From NCBI GenBank assembly GCA_964423675.1, contig CAYRFP010000004.1, positions 1 to 64,000 of the forward strand: a DNA stretch of 64,000 bases, read 5' to 3'. The notes beneath the pieces were generated by a model that saw only the letters and a list, made by a program, of their open reading frames with translations, was not told the origin of the DNA and did no database searches. The stretch comes from RUG563 sp964423675 (GTDB taxonomy: Bacteria; Bacillota; Clostridia; Christensenellales; Aristaeellaceae). Both the position numbers and the translations under genes were made by a program. Positions 40,611 to 49,450 of the stretch are shown here, one piece after another. The first letter of the stretch is position 1. Every line of letters begins with the position of its first letter.

Positions 40611-42163
40611 TGACTCAGAAGCTGCCGTTTCGGGAGCCCATCCGGCGTTCGCCCAGAAAGAGCAATACCAGGCGGCTCCTGTTCCATTTTGTGCTGTTTA
40701 CGGTTCTGGCTGCCGTGCTGCTGGCAACGGGCGTGTTTGGGCGTATACAGCTGCATCAGGTATTTGATGCGCAGCTGCTGTCCACTCGCAGCACGCTGCT
40801 GGTCTCTCAGGGTGCGGATGCGGTGAAGGCTGTGGCTGAATCTCCGGCTTCCAGCAATTCCGAAAAACGGCCGATCTCCAATGGCCTGGCTTCCAAGACC
40901 AAGGCGGCCAAAGCGGAAGCTTCACGCATGCTGCAGGAGGGCGCGGCGGACGAAGAAGTGCTGGCTTACCTGTATGAAACCCTGTCCCAGGCGGCGGTTT
41001 CCAAGCTGAAGGATGAGGATGAAGCTCAGGCCGCGCTGAAGGTGCAGGTGGCGGAAAAGTTGGCAGATCAACGGGAAGCCGTTGTCGCGGATGTTCTTTC
41101 TGCGGTGGAAGAAAAGATCGGGGGAACGTCCGTAGACGATATGCGCAAAAGCCTTTCCCGGGATACGGCGCATTACGTGCCCATGTATTACAGCCTGCTG
41201 ATGCTGGCGGTGGGTGGTGTGCTGCTGGTTTTAGGCGTGGGTTTGGGCGCAGTGGTCTTTTTCGGGAACGAGGAATTGCGTAAAAAAGTAACGGATATTG
41301 TGGAGCCGCTGGATTATCTGCTTCCGTTCCTGTTCGGCGTGGTGGTGTTTACTCTTTATCCCATGATTCGTGTGTTTATTATGGCATTCCAGGAGCGTTA
41401 TCAGCTGACGGGGGAATACCTGGGCTGGGGCCTGGGCAATTTTCAGGATGTGCTCTTTGGCGTGAATACTAAGCTGCCCCAGGCACTGAGCAACACATTC
41501 CTTTACGTGATCCTGACTGTGCCGATTTCCACGGCGCTGGCGTTGGTGCTTGCCTATCTGCTGAACCAGAAAATTCGCTTTCGCGCGCTGTTTCAGACGG
41601 CGTATTTTCTGCCGATGGTCACGTCGGCTACGGCGGTTGGGCTGGTCTGGAAATTCATGTTTCATGATAGCTATGGTGTGATCAACTGGCTGTTGTCTCT
41701 GTTTGGGGGCGCAAAGGTGGCCTGGCTGACCAACCCGGCATTTTCCATGGCGGTGATGGTGCTCTATGGGGTTTGGGATGCACTGCCCTTTACTATCATC
41801 CTGCTGATTTCCGGCCTGCAAAACATTGATGACCACTACTATACGGTGGCAAAGGTGGATGGCGCGCGGGCAAAGCGAATTTTCTTCCGCATCACGGTTC
41901 CGCTCCTGTCTCCAACCATTGGGCTGGTGCTGATTATTAACAGCATTTCGGCGTTCAAGGTATTCAATTCCGTGGTGGTGCTTTTCTCTGGATATCCGGG
42001 TCCGATGTATAATATGTATACAATGACCTATTATATCTATGAGCAAATCAAAACCAACATGGAATATGGCCGGGCGGCAGCGGCTTCGCTGATCCTGTTC
42101 CTGTTTATTTTCCTGTTTACCATGCTCCAGCGCTTTATTCAGCGCAAATGGAAATATGATTAA
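40610..42163 (+). CDS. Sugar ABC permease (MalF type) with extra extracytoplasmic helical domain
   Basis: 517 aa, about 200 more than usual. An added N-terminal hairpin consists of TM (23-43), a largely helical, Ala/Glu/Lys-rich outside domain (44-190, for example EVLAYLYETLSQAAVSKLKD) and a second TM (192-218). The normal six-helix permease core follows from about 235 (LDYLLPFLFGVVVFTLYPM), with the EAA loop as YYTVAKVDGARAKRIFFRIT. The basic N terminus (REPIRRSPRKSNTRR) favours inside orientation. It overlaps the ATPase gene by one base (TGATG). The partner permease carries a comparable insert, so the domains probably pack together or against the stalk of the binding protein. Sugar not identifiable. 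Confidence 0.87.
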   Translation: MTQKLPFREPIRRSPRKSNTRRLLFHFVLFTVLAAVLLATGVFGRIQLHQVFDAQLLSTRSTLLVSQGADAVKAVAESPASSNSEKRPISNGLASKTKAAKAEASRMLQEGAADEEVLAYLYETLSQAAVSKLKDEDEAQAALKVQVAEKLADQREAVVADVLSAVEEKIGGTSVDDMRKSLSRDTAHYVPMYYSLLMLAVGGVLLVLGVGLGAVVFFGNEELRKKVTDIVEPLDYLLPFLFGVVVFTLYPMIRVFIMAFQERYQLTGEYLGWGLGNFQDVLFGVNTKLPQALSNTFLYVILTVPISTALALVLAYLLNQKIRFRALFQTAYFLPMVTSATAVGLVWKFMFHDSYGVINWLLSLFGGAKVAWLTNPAFSMAVMVLYGVWDALPFTIILLISGLQNIDDHYYTVAKVDGARAKRIFFRITVPLLSPTIGLVLIINSISAFKVFNSVVVLFSGYPGPMYNMYTMTYYIYEQIKTNMEYGRAAAASLILFLFIFLFTMLQRFIQRKWKYD

Positions 42164-42179
42164 GGAGGGGACGCTTGCG

Positions 42180-43577
42180 ATGAAGATGCATCAAAAGAGC
42201 GCTTCGCTTTGGGGCGCAATTCTGGCAGCAGCAGGCGGCGTCCTGCTTCTGATTGCAGCGCTGGGGCTGCTGGTGGGCGGCAATGCGGCGCCGGATACGG
42301 CGGAACAGCTGCTAGCCAAGGCACAGATCTGCGAAAAAAATGCACAGACAGCGTATTCCCTGGTGCAGGGCCGCATGGATGAACTGGAAGTGTATTACGC
42401 CGCCTCGGATGCGGAAGCCAACACAGCGTATCAGGAGCGGTTGGATATGCTTCATGCGCTGCGGGAAGAACTGCTGGAAAAGGCAGACGTATCGGATGAA
42501 GCGTATCAGCGCTGGCAGAAGCTGCAATCCGTGGATGGGATTGAAACCGAGGTGGTGGCGCTGAATTATCTGCAAAGTCAGCTGGGAACGCTATATAAAA
42601 ACCGGAGGCAGGCAGTAAGCTATCGTGCCACAGCGGAGCATGCGCCTGAAACGGCGGAATCGTCCATGTCCACACGGGCATGGCCGTATGCTTCTCTGGT
42701 ACTGGGAATTGCGCTGTTTGCACTGGGGCTTTGGCTGAATCACGGCTATCGGATGAAGCACGTGCTGAGTCAAATTCTGCTTTACGCGCTGTTGGTGCTG
42801 GGCGCAATTATCATGATCTTTCCCTTCTATTGGATGATTTCTTCGTCTTTTAAGACCCGCATTGAGGTCAGCCAATTCCCGCCGCAGTTTGTGCCCAATA
42901 ATCCGTTTAATCTGGATAATTACCGGGTGGCATTTAAGCAAGCGCCCTTTGCTACGTATTTCCTCAATTCTGTGGTGGTTTGCTTCTGTTCGGTGGCTGT
43001 GGTCACGTTTACTACAATCCTGGCTGCTTTCGCCTTCTCGCGGCTGAATTTTCCGGGCCGGGAATTTCTCTTTTCGGCGTTGCTGAGCATGATGATGCTG
43101 CCCTTCGAAATGCTGGTGATTACCAACTATTCCACTGTCATTCATCTGAACCTGAACGACAGCCTGGCGGCGCTGATTCTGCCATTCATCTCTTCCATTT
43201 TCTATACCTACATCATGCGCAATTTCTTTGCTTCCATTCCCGATAGCCTATATTGGTCGGCCCGGGTGGATGGGTGCAGCAATTGGCGGTATTTGTGGAA
43301 GGTGATGGTGCCCATCGGGCGGCCGTCGCTGGTTACGGTGATTCTGCTGAATGCCCTGGCTTCCTGGAACAGCTTTATGTGGCCGCTGCTGGTGATTAAA
43401 TCCACGCCCCGGCGCACATTGCCCTTCGGCCTTTATGCGTTCACAACGGAGGCTGGCGCGGCTCAGGAACTGATTATGGCGGCGTCCACGGTGGTGGTTC
43501 TACCGATGATTGTGCTGTTCCTTTTTGCCCGGAAGCAGATTCTTCGTGGCGTGGCCCGCGGCGGTTTGAAGGGATAA
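42180..43577 (+). CDS. Sugar ABC permease (MalG type) with extra extracytoplasmic helical domain
   Basis: 465 aa, about 180 more than usual. TM (11-33), a helical outside region (34-165, rich in heptad-like leucines: YQERLDMLHALREELLEKAD), TM (168-186), then the standard MalG-type core from about 196, with FPFYWMISSSFKT at its start and the EAA loop SLYWSARVDGCSNWRYLWKV near the end; the protein ends with a basic KQILRGVARGGLKG. ATG 42180 is preferred with GGAGGGG 9 nt upstream; an ATG at 42156 overlaps the previous gene and has no site. Last gene of the operon. Confidence 0.87.
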   Translation: MKMHQKSASLWGAILAAAGGVLLLIAALGLLVGGNAAPDTAEQLLAKAQICEKNAQTAYSLVQGRMDELEVYYAASDAEANTAYQERLDMLHALREELLEKADVSDEAYQRWQKLQSVDGIETEVVALNYLQSQLGTLYKNRRQAVSYRATAEHAPETAESSMSTRAWPYASLVLGIALFALGLWLNHGYRMKHVLSQILLYALLVLGAIIMIFPFYWMISSSFKTRIEVSQFPPQFVPNNPFNLDNYRVAFKQAPFATYFLNSVVVCFCSVAVVTFTTILAAFAFSRLNFPGREFLFSALLSMMMLPFEMLVITNYSTVIHLNLNDSLAALILPFISSIFYTYIMRNFFASIPDSLYWSARVDGCSNWRYLWKVMVPIGRPSLVTVILLNALASWNSFMWPLLVIKSTPRRTLPFGLYAFTTEAGAAQELIMAASTVVVLPMIVLFLFARKQILRGVARGGLKG

Positions 43578-43596
43578 AAAAACAAAACAATGCAGG

Positions 43597-43627
43597 GAAG
43601 CCGCTCTTTGAAAAAAGGGGCGGTTTC
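43597..43627 (+). terminator. Likely terminator of the coiled-coil importer operon
   Basis: GAAGCCGCTCTTT / AAAGGGGCGGTTTC, 13 pairs with several G-U, followed by TCATTTTC. Confidence 0.6.
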
Positions 43628-43670
43628 TCATTTTCAGGCTGGATGCCGCGAAGAATGGCGGCCTTCCGGC

Positions 43671-43699
43671 TTTACATTCCCCTGCTTTTTTGATAAAAT
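43671..43699 (+). promoter_or_regulatory. Promoter of uxaB
   Basis: TTTACA (43671-43676), 17-bp spacer, TAAAAT (43694-43699). Confidence 0.75.
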
Positions 43700-43731
43700 A
43701 GACTAAAATTATCTACGCGGAGGCAAGCAAG

Positions 43732-45204
43732 GTGGAAAGACTGAATGAGAAAATCGCAGGCTATGCCGGCAAACGGCCGGAGCATATTCGTGTGCTGCAA
43801 TTTGGTGAAGGAAATTTTCTGCGCGCTTTTGCGGATGAAATGCTGGATCGGCTCAATGAACATGGCGGCGATTATGGCGTAGCTGTGGTAAAGCCCCGGG
43901 AAAAGGGCTCCTGCCAGGCACTGCGGGATCAGGAGGGCCTGTATACGGTCCTGCTTCGCGGCAAGGGCGAAGCAGGAGACATCCAGGAGCGGCGCATTGT
44001 CCGTTCCGTGCTTTCTGCTGTGGAACCCTATCGGGATTATCAGGGCTATCTGGATCTGGCACGGATCGAAACGCTGCGCTTTATTATCAGCAATACCACC
44101 GAGGCTGGAATTGTCTATACTGGCCAGGATCAATATAATGATGCGCCGCCTGCGTCCTTTCCTGGTAAGCTGACGCGCTTTTTGCATGAACGCTTTTTGT
44201 TGGGTTTGCCGGGTTTTATTCTGTTGCCCTGCGAGTTAATTGACGATAACGGCCCGCGTTTGAAGGAAACCGTACTGCAAACGGCACGTCAATGGGGATT
44301 GGGCGCGGAATTTGAAGCCTGGGTGGAGCAAGAAAACGTGTTTTGTTCCACGCTGGTGGATCGTATCGTGACGGGCTATCCCAAGGGCGAGGCCGAGCAG
44401 CTGTTTGAAGAATGGGGATATGAGGATCAACTGCTGGTGGCGGCGGAACCGTTCGGCCTTTGGGTGATTGAGGGACCGGAACAGGTGCGCCGGGAACTGC
44501 CGCTGGATACCTGCTGTCCGGTGGTGTTTACAGAGGATGTACGGCCCTATAAGCTGCGCAAGGTGCGCATGCTTAACGGGGCGCATACCACTATGGCGCT
44601 GGCGGGCTATTTGGCCGGGCTGGATACGGTGGGCGATTGTATGGCGGATGAAGATCTGCGGGATTTTTTGGGCCATGCGCTTTTGGAGGAGATCATGCCC
44701 AATGTGCCCCTGCCCCAGCAGGAGGTGGCAGAGTTTGCGATGGCGACATGCCAACGGTTTGAGAACCCCTTTAATCGCCATGCGCTGCTATCAATCGCGC
44801 TGAATTCCGTCAGCAAATGGGCGGCGCGGGTGCTGCCAACGATGCGAGATTATGAGCAAAAGAACGGACGGATTCCCCCTTGCCTTTGCTTTGGACTGGC
44901 CGCGCTGATTATGTTTTATGCTGGCATTCGGCCCAACGATGATGGAGACTATATGGGGGTTAGAGATGGCGAAAGCTATCTGGTGCAGGATGATCTCCAT
45001 GTGCTGGCTTCGTTTGCACATCTGAGCTGCGATATGCCACCGGAAACGCTGGCATATGCTGTGCTGAGCGATCAGGAAATGTGGGGGGAAGATTTGCGGC
45101 TGCTTCCCGGTCTGGAGGATAAGGTGGCAGATCAGCTGCGGGATATGCAGATCATCGGGCTGCGTGCCGCCATGCGCAAGGCGTGGGAGAAGGAAGCGGA
45201 ATAA
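43732..45204 (+). CDS. uxaB: Tagaturonate reductase (altronate oxidoreductase)
   Basis: 490-aa NAD-dependent polyol dehydrogenase of the long-chain mannitol dehydrogenase family; reduces D-tagaturonate to D-altronate in galacturonate (pectin) breakdown. The nucleotide-binding start IRVLQFGEGNFLRAFADEML and the central RPYKLRKVRMLNGAHTTMALAGYLAG, holding the catalytic Lys, are the UxaB signatures, together with STLVDRIVTGYP. GTG 43732 follows GGAGG by 8 nt. The related fructuronate reductase (UxuB) of glucuronate breakdown is the main alternative, which would connect to the glucuronidase at 39-1739. Neither UxaA nor UxaC is in the window. Confidence 0.82.
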   Translation: MERLNEKIAGYAGKRPEHIRVLQFGEGNFLRAFADEMLDRLNEHGGDYGVAVVKPREKGSCQALRDQEGLYTVLLRGKGEAGDIQERRIVRSVLSAVEPYRDYQGYLDLARIETLRFIISNTTEAGIVYTGQDQYNDAPPASFPGKLTRFLHERFLLGLPGFILLPCELIDDNGPRLKETVLQTARQWGLGAEFEAWVEQENVFCSTLVDRIVTGYPKGEAEQLFEEWGYEDQLLVAAEPFGLWVIEGPEQVRRELPLDTCCPVVFTEDVRPYKLRKVRMLNGAHTTMALAGYLAGLDTVGDCMADEDLRDFLGHALLEEIMPNVPLPQQEVAEFAMATCQRFENPFNRHALLSIALNSVSKWAARVLPTMRDYEQKNGRIPPCLCFGLAALIMFYAGIRPNDDGDYMGVRDGESYLVQDDLHVLASFAHLSCDMPPETLAYAVLSDQEMWGEDLRLLPGLEDKVADQLRDMQIIGLRAAMRKAWEKEAE

Positions 45205-45243
45205 AACCGCGAAGAAGCTTTTGAAGGATGGAAGGATTTTGTC

Positions 45244-45759
45244 ATGCATGTCGTTTTGTATACGCCGGAGATTCCACAGAACGCCGGGAATATTGCCCGC
45301 ACCTGCGCCGCGACCCGGACGGGACTGATTCTGATTGAGCCGCTGGGCTTTGAGGTTTCGGACAAATATTTGAAGCGGGCGGGGATGGATTACTTTTCCA
45401 TGGTGGATATGCAGGTGCTACCAAGTTTTGAAGCGCTGATGGAGAAATATCCCAGAGCAATTTATCATTTCGCCAGCACAAAAGCGCCCCGGGCGTATAC
45501 GGAGGCGCAGTATGGCCCGGAGGATTTCCTGGTGTTTGGCTGCGAGAGCAAGGGATTGCCTGAATCGCTGCTGAAGCGGGTTTATGATCGCTGTGTACGC
45601 ATTCCCATGCGGGAGGACGCACGGTCGCTGAACTTGGCCAATTCCGTGGCGATTCTGGTTTATGAAGCGCTACGGCAACAGGGCTTTCCGGGGCTATCCA
45701 GCGAAGGCGCGCTAACCGGACGGCAGGACGCCCAGGCGCCTTGGATGGACTATCTTTGA
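45244..45759 (+). CDS. trmL: tRNA (cytidine/uridine-34 2'-O)-methyltransferase TrmL
   Basis: 171-aa SPOUT methyltransferase that methylates the wobble ribose of tRNA-Leu. The full family pattern is present: VVLYTPEIPQNAGNIARTCA at the N terminus, FGCESKGLPESLL in the middle and the knotted SAM-site RIPMREDARSLNLANSVAI towards the end. Ends WMDYL. ATG 45244 has GGAAGGA upstream. Starts 39 bp after uxaB and overlaps nothing; the next gene begins 26 bp beyond. The tRNA-Leu(CAA) in this same window is one of its expected substrates. Confidence 0.93.
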   Translation: MHVVLYTPEIPQNAGNIARTCAATRTGLILIEPLGFEVSDKYLKRAGMDYFSMVDMQVLPSFEALMEKYPRAIYHFASTKAPRAYTEAQYGPEDFLVFGCESKGLPESLLKRVYDRCVRIPMREDARSLNLANSVAILVYEALRQQGFPGLSSEGALTGRQDAQAPWMDYL

Positions 45760-45785
45760 GCAGGGAAAGAACGGAGGTGGCCGCT

Positions 45786-46004
45786 GTGTTTCAGGATCAG
45801 GATCCCTATTTTCTGCGCAAGCAATGGGAGAAGGAAGATCGGCAGGATCGGTATCGGATTATTGCGGGAATTCTGGAATTCCTAGGCGTTATTGTGGGCG
45901 TGGCTTGTATTGTGGTTCTGCTGGCGCTGCTGTTCAGCCTCGTTTCCTGGCTGAATCAGGATATCAGTTCCACCTTTGCCATTCTGCGCACGCGACTGCG
46001 CTGA
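45786..46004 (+). CDS. Small single-span membrane protein
   Basis: 72 aa. A charged N-terminal stretch (FQDQDPYFLRKQWEKEDRQDRYR) precedes one long hydrophobic helix (about 30-52, GVIVGVACIVVLLALLFSLV). GTG 45786 is chosen because GGAGG lies 8 nt ahead; the open frame reaches back into the end of trmL. No family recognised. It sits between trmL and the uracil-DNA glycosylase gene and is probably co-transcribed. Confidence 0.6.
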   Translation: MFQDQDPYFLRKQWEKEDRQDRYRIIAGILEFLGVIVGVACIVVLLALLFSLVSWLNQDISSTFAILRTRLR

Positions 46005-46042
46005 ACTAAGCGTAGCGCCGACATCTGAAAGGGGCGGAAAAC

Positions 46043-46603
46043 ATGGAGATTTCGTGGGATTCTTTGCATGAACAGATCCGTTCCTGTGAAAAATGTAATC
46101 TGTGCCGAGAAATTCATCAGAAGGTGCCGGGGCAGGGAAATCCCCATGCGCGGCTGATGTTTATTGGCGAAGGGCCGGGCGCGGACGAGGATTTGCAGGG
46201 TCTGGCTTTCGTAGGTGCGGCCGGGAAACTGCTGACCCGGATGATTGAAGCCATGGGCCTGGAGCGCAAGGACGTGTATATTTGCAATGTGGTGAAGTGC
46301 CGTCCGCCCCGGAATCGTGTGCCCACGCCAGAAGAAGCGGCGATGTGTCTGCCTTATTTGCGCTTTCAGTTCGCGCTGGTGCGCCCGCAGGTGATCGTGC
46401 TTTTGGGAAGTACGGCAGCGCGAAATGTGCTTGGCGATCAAATCCGCATTACCCGTGATCGAGGACAATGGGTGGAAAAGAAAGGAATTTGGTTTATGCC
46501 CACCTATCACCCCGCCGCCCTGCTGCGGGATCCTGCTAAGAAAAAGGACGCGTGGCAGGATTTGCAGCAAGTGATGGCCAAGCTACGGGAATTGAAAGAA
46601 TAA
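46043..46603 (+). CDS. Type-4 uracil-DNA glycosylase (Fe-S)
   Basis: 186-aa DNA repair enzyme removing uracil. Four cluster ligands are visible: Cys15 and Cys18 in CEKC, Cys86 in VVKCRPP and Cys102 in AAMCLPYL. Motif A reads FIGEGPGADEDLQG and motif B is YHPAALLR with the catalytic-loop His. Family length is normal. ATG 46043 follows AAGGGG. A cysteine-free paralogue is encoded 110 bp downstream. Confidence 0.92.
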   Translation: MEISWDSLHEQIRSCEKCNLCREIHQKVPGQGNPHARLMFIGEGPGADEDLQGLAFVGAAGKLLTRMIEAMGLERKDVYICNVVKCRPPRNRVPTPEEAAMCLPYLRFQFALVRPQVIVLLGSTAARNVLGDQIRITRDRGQWVEKKGIWFMPTYHPAALLRDPAKKKDAWQDLQQVMAKLRELKE

Positions 46604-46713
46604 GCCTTCTTTCGTAGCAGTAACTCCAAGTCAATTTATTTTAAACGCATGTGAGAAGCGCCCTGGCGAGGATATGCGGCCCTAAAAGCTGTGTCTATCG
46701 GGAAAGGAGCAGC

Positions 46714-47301
46714 ATGAGCCTGGAAACGTTATATGCCGAGATGCTGGCATTTTTTCGTCCGCTGTGGCCGGGAGAGGATAAGCCGCTGGTGCTTGGCGAA
46801 GGAAAAAGCGATCAACCTGTGCTGATGCTGATTGGGGAAGCACCGGGGGAGACAGAAGTGGTCAAGCGCCGTCCCTTCGTAGGCAAGGCAGGGAAAAACC
46901 TGGATGCTTTTTTGCAGCTGGCGCGGCTGGAACGCGAGGAAATTTTTGTGACCAACGTGGTCAAAATTCGTCCTGTTGAAACGGGGCCTACGGGGAGGCT
47001 ACGCAATCGCGCGCCGAACAGGGAGGAACTTTCGCTGTTCACGCCGTGGCTGCTTCGGGAAATCGCCGCTGTGAAGCCGCAGGCGCTGGTGACACTGGGG
47101 AATGTGCCGCTGCGCGCATTGACTTCCGCTCAGACTACTATTGGCGATTGCCATGGCCAATGGCTGAGCAGCCGGGCAGGCGTGCCGCTGTATGCGCTGT
47201 ATCATCCTGCCTCCATTATCTATCGGCGTGCGCTGACGCCTGTGTATGAGCAGGATGTGGCACAGTTGGCCGATGCACTGACAATTGAAACAAGAAAATG
47301 A
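46714..47301 (+). CDS. Uracil-DNA glycosylase superfamily paralogue lacking Fe-S cysteines
   Basis: 195 aa. The fold motifs parallel the upstream gene: LIGEAPGETEVVKRRPFVGKAGKNLD, TNVVKIRPVETG, TLGNVPLRALT and YHPASIIY. All four cluster ligands are replaced: no CxxC at the N terminus and Ile/Phe at the two later positions; only one Cys remains (GDCHG). In the first motif Glu-Ala-Pro-Gly-Glu replaces Glu-Gly-Pro-Gly-Ala. ATG 46714 behind AAAGGAG; the frame extends 21 codons upstream without a site. Either a cluster-independent glycosylase for uracil or another base, or a diverged DNA-binding relative. Confidence 0.82.
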   Translation: MSLETLYAEMLAFFRPLWPGEDKPLVLGEGKSDQPVLMLIGEAPGETEVVKRRPFVGKAGKNLDAFLQLARLEREEIFVTNVVKIRPVETGPTGRLRNRAPNREELSLFTPWLLREIAAVKPQALVTLGNVPLRALTSAQTTIGDCHGQWLSSRAGVPLYALYHPASIIYRRALTPVYEQDVAQLADALTIETRK

Positions 47302-47382
47302 TGTTTTCAGGCAAAGCCCCTTTTCCCATGCTGCTGGATATGCTATGATGAGCATACCGGATTGGGAAAGGGGGTGCTTTTT

Positions 47383-47877
47383 ATGGGTTCTGTGCTGACT
47401 TTTTTGCTGACAAATTTGCCGCTGATCCTTTGCTTGCTTGCGGGGGTGACACTGCTGGTTGTGGAGGTATTTGTTCCAGGGTTTGGGCTGCCGGGCATTT
47501 CTGGGCTGGTTTTGCTGACAGCAGGAATCGCCATTACCTGGGCGCATTACGGCGTGGCGGCGGGACTGGCCGTTACGTTGCTGGCGCTGGTTCTGGCGGG
47601 GATATCCATTTCCGTATCGATTAAATCCGCAGCCAATGGGAGGATTTCGCGCTCGGCGCTGATTCTTCGCCGGGAAACACCGGAAAACGATCACGAGGAA
47701 ATGGCGGCACTGGTGGGCAAGGAAGGCAAGACGACCACGGCACTGCGACCTGTTGGCATGGCAGAGCTGGATGGTGTGCGGCTTGAAGTGTTTTCCGAGG
47801 ATCGGTTTATTGAAGCAGGGACGTCTGTGCGGGTGATCCGCGTGGAGGGCAACAAGATTATTGTTCGTGTGGTGTAA
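47383..47877 (+). CDS. NfeD-like membrane protein
   Basis: 164 aa. Two to three membrane helices (about 3-85) including the VVEVFVPGFGLPGISGL motif, then a C-terminal OB-fold (about 105-162: ALVGKEGKTTTALRPVG, GVRLEVFSEDRFIEAGTSV, VIRVEGNKIIVRVV), the standard NfeD short form. NfeD proteins act with flotillins in membrane organisation and stress response. ATG 47383 has GGGGG 8 nt upstream; a TTG seven codons earlier is less likely. Followed 30 bp later by floA, the conserved pair of Bacillus yqeZ-yqfA type. Confidence 0.88.
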   Translation: MGSVLTFLLTNLPLILCLLAGVTLLVVEVFVPGFGLPGISGLVLLTAGIAITWAHYGVAAGLAVTLLALVLAGISISVSIKSAANGRISRSALILRRETPENDHEEMAALVGKEGKTTTALRPVGMAELDGVRLEVFSEDRFIEAGTSVRVIRVEGNKIIVRVV

Positions 47878-47907
47878 ATCACGCCGCAGGAAAAGGAGGG
47901 GAATGAT

Positions 47908-48912
47908 ATGGATTTCATGGTGGTGTGGCTTGTGGTGGTAGCAGTTGCGCTGGTGCTGATTGGGGTCTTTTTCCGGTATGTGCCTCTGGGGCTTTGGATC
48001 AATGCCCGCGCATCGGGCGCAGGAGTGAAAATCATCTCGTTGATTGGCATGCGGTTTCGCCGCATTTCACCGCAGAAAATCGTGAATGCCTATATCAAGG
48101 CCAGAAAGGCCGGGCTGCAGGTAACAACGGATATGCTGGAAACGCATTTCTTGGCCGGAGGTAATATTGAGCGGGTCATCAATGCGCTGATTTCTGCAAA
48201 GCAGGCCAGCATTAATCTGTCCTTCACTACGGCTTGCGCTATCGACCTGGCGGGCCGAGATGTGCTCCAGGCTGTGCAGATGAGCGTTTTGCCCAAGGTG
48301 ATTGAAACACCTCCTGTAGCAGCCATTGCTCAGGATGGTATTGAACTGCGAGCCAAGGCGCGGATCACCGTGCGAACCAACATTGAACGGCTGGTTGGCG
48401 GCGCAGGAGAGGAAACCATTATTGCGCGGGTTGGTGAAGGCATCGTAACCACGATTGGCTCTTCCAATACGCATAAGGCTGTGCTGGAAAACCCGGATCT
48501 AATCAGCCAAACCGTGCTGAACAAAGGGCTGGATAAGGGCACGGCGTATGAAATTCTGTCCATTGATATTGCGGATGTGGACGTGGGCCGAAATATCGGC
48601 GCTCAGCTGCAAATGGATCAGGCGGAGGCAGATCGGCGCATTGCCCAGGCTAAAGCAGAAGAACGGCGCGCTATGGCTGTGGCGCATGAGCAGGAAATGA
48701 AGGCCTCGGTGCAGGAAATGCGGGCTAAGGTGGTGGAAGCGGAGGCACAGGTGCCCCTGGCTATGGCGCAGGCGCTGCGGGATGGCAAGCTGGGCGTGAT
48801 GGATTATTATCAGATGCAGAACACCATTGCCGACACCGAAATGCGCACTGGGATTGCCAAGGCTGCATCGCCGGCCGCGGATATCGTTCGACCGACCGAG
48901 AATAAAAAATAA
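47908..48912 (+). CDS. floA: Flotillin-like protein FloA
   Basis: 334 aa, near the usual size. One N-terminal membrane helix (3-24), then the invariant SLIGMRFRRISPQKIVNAYIKARKAGL, the SPFH-like region (TPPVAAIAQDGIELRAKARITVRTN, IARVGEGIVTTIGSS) and an Ala/Glu-rich coiled coil (about 235-290, AQAKAEERRAMAVAHEQEM). It scaffolds membrane microdomains. ATG 47908 follows AAAGGAGG. Cotranscribed with the NfeD gene just upstream. Confidence 0.93.
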   Translation: MDFMVVWLVVVAVALVLIGVFFRYVPLGLWINARASGAGVKIISLIGMRFRRISPQKIVNAYIKARKAGLQVTTDMLETHFLAGGNIERVINALISAKQASINLSFTTACAIDLAGRDVLQAVQMSVLPKVIETPPVAAIAQDGIELRAKARITVRTNIERLVGGAGEETIIARVGEGIVTTIGSSNTHKAVLENPDLISQTVLNKGLDKGTAYEILSIDIADVDVGRNIGAQLQMDQAEADRRIAQAKAEERRAMAVAHEQEMKASVQEMRAKVVEAEAQVPLAMAQALRDGKLGVMDYYQMQNTIADTEMRTGIAKAASPAADIVRPTENKK

Positions 48913-48920
48913 TCTGTAAA

Positions 48921-48950
48921 GGCCGGGAGCCAGGGGGGAATCCCCCGGCT
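48921..48950 (+). terminator. GC-rich hairpin after floA
   Basis: GCCGGG ... CCCGGC with an inner GGGGG/TCCCCC; only CTTTC follows, so efficiency is doubtful. Confidence 0.4.
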
Positions 48951-49009
48951 TTCGGCGCATCTTCTTACTGGAACAGGATGTACTTTGTTTGCCAAAGGAG
49001 GCGATTCGT

Positions 49010-49450
49010 ATGGGCATAACGCCCGTTTTTGTGCTTTTTATCTCGATTTTTATAGGTATAGCAGCCATCTCAGATGCAAAAAAGAAGGGGCAGGCAGCAA
49101 TAAAAATGGAGCGTGAAGCTATGCCTGAGCCGGAACACAGTGCTTTTGAGCCCTTGTTTTCGCAGGAGGAAATCCAGGCGCAGCCCATGCAGCTGGAAGG
49201 CGAGGATCCCTGTCATGCGGACATGCTGCCGAAACGTCCTGTTCCTGTGCAGCCGGCTGCTGCGGCAATCGGGCCGGAGGGCGTGGATCAATGCCATGAT
49301 TATGTGCTGAGGAAACAGGAAACCGATCCGATACTGCTGGAAGAGGATGCGGCGGAGGAAAACGAGACTGCGCAGGAATTGTTGCGCGGCGTAATTCTGA
49401 GCGAAATCCTGCGCCGACCAGCGGCCAAGCCATATAGGAGACAACAATGA
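49010..49450 (+). CDS. Membrane-anchored acidic protein of unknown function
   Basis: 146 aa. One N-terminal hydrophobic helix (about 4-22, PVFVLFISIFIGIAAI) then an acidic, probably flexible soluble region with two similar elements, DPCHADMLPKR and DQCHDYVLRKQ, spaced about 30 residues apart, and an Arg-rich end. The CHxxxLxK pairs could bind metal. ATG 49010 behind AAAGGAGG; a TTG start seven codons earlier is possible. Its stop overlaps the start of the LytTR regulator (ATGA), so the two are translationally coupled. No family recognised. Confidence 0.6.
   Translation: MGITPVFVLFISIFIGIAAISDAKKKGQAAIKMEREAMPEPEHSAFEPLFSQEEIQAQPMQLEGEDPCHADMLPKRPVPVQPAAAAIGPEGVDQCHDYVLRKQETDPILLEEDAAEENETAQELLRGVILSEILRRPAAKPYRRQQ

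Noticed and set aside
47302..47382. Promoter for the NfeD-FloA genes
   Set aside because: TATGAT near 47344 has no acceptable -35 at 16-18 bp.
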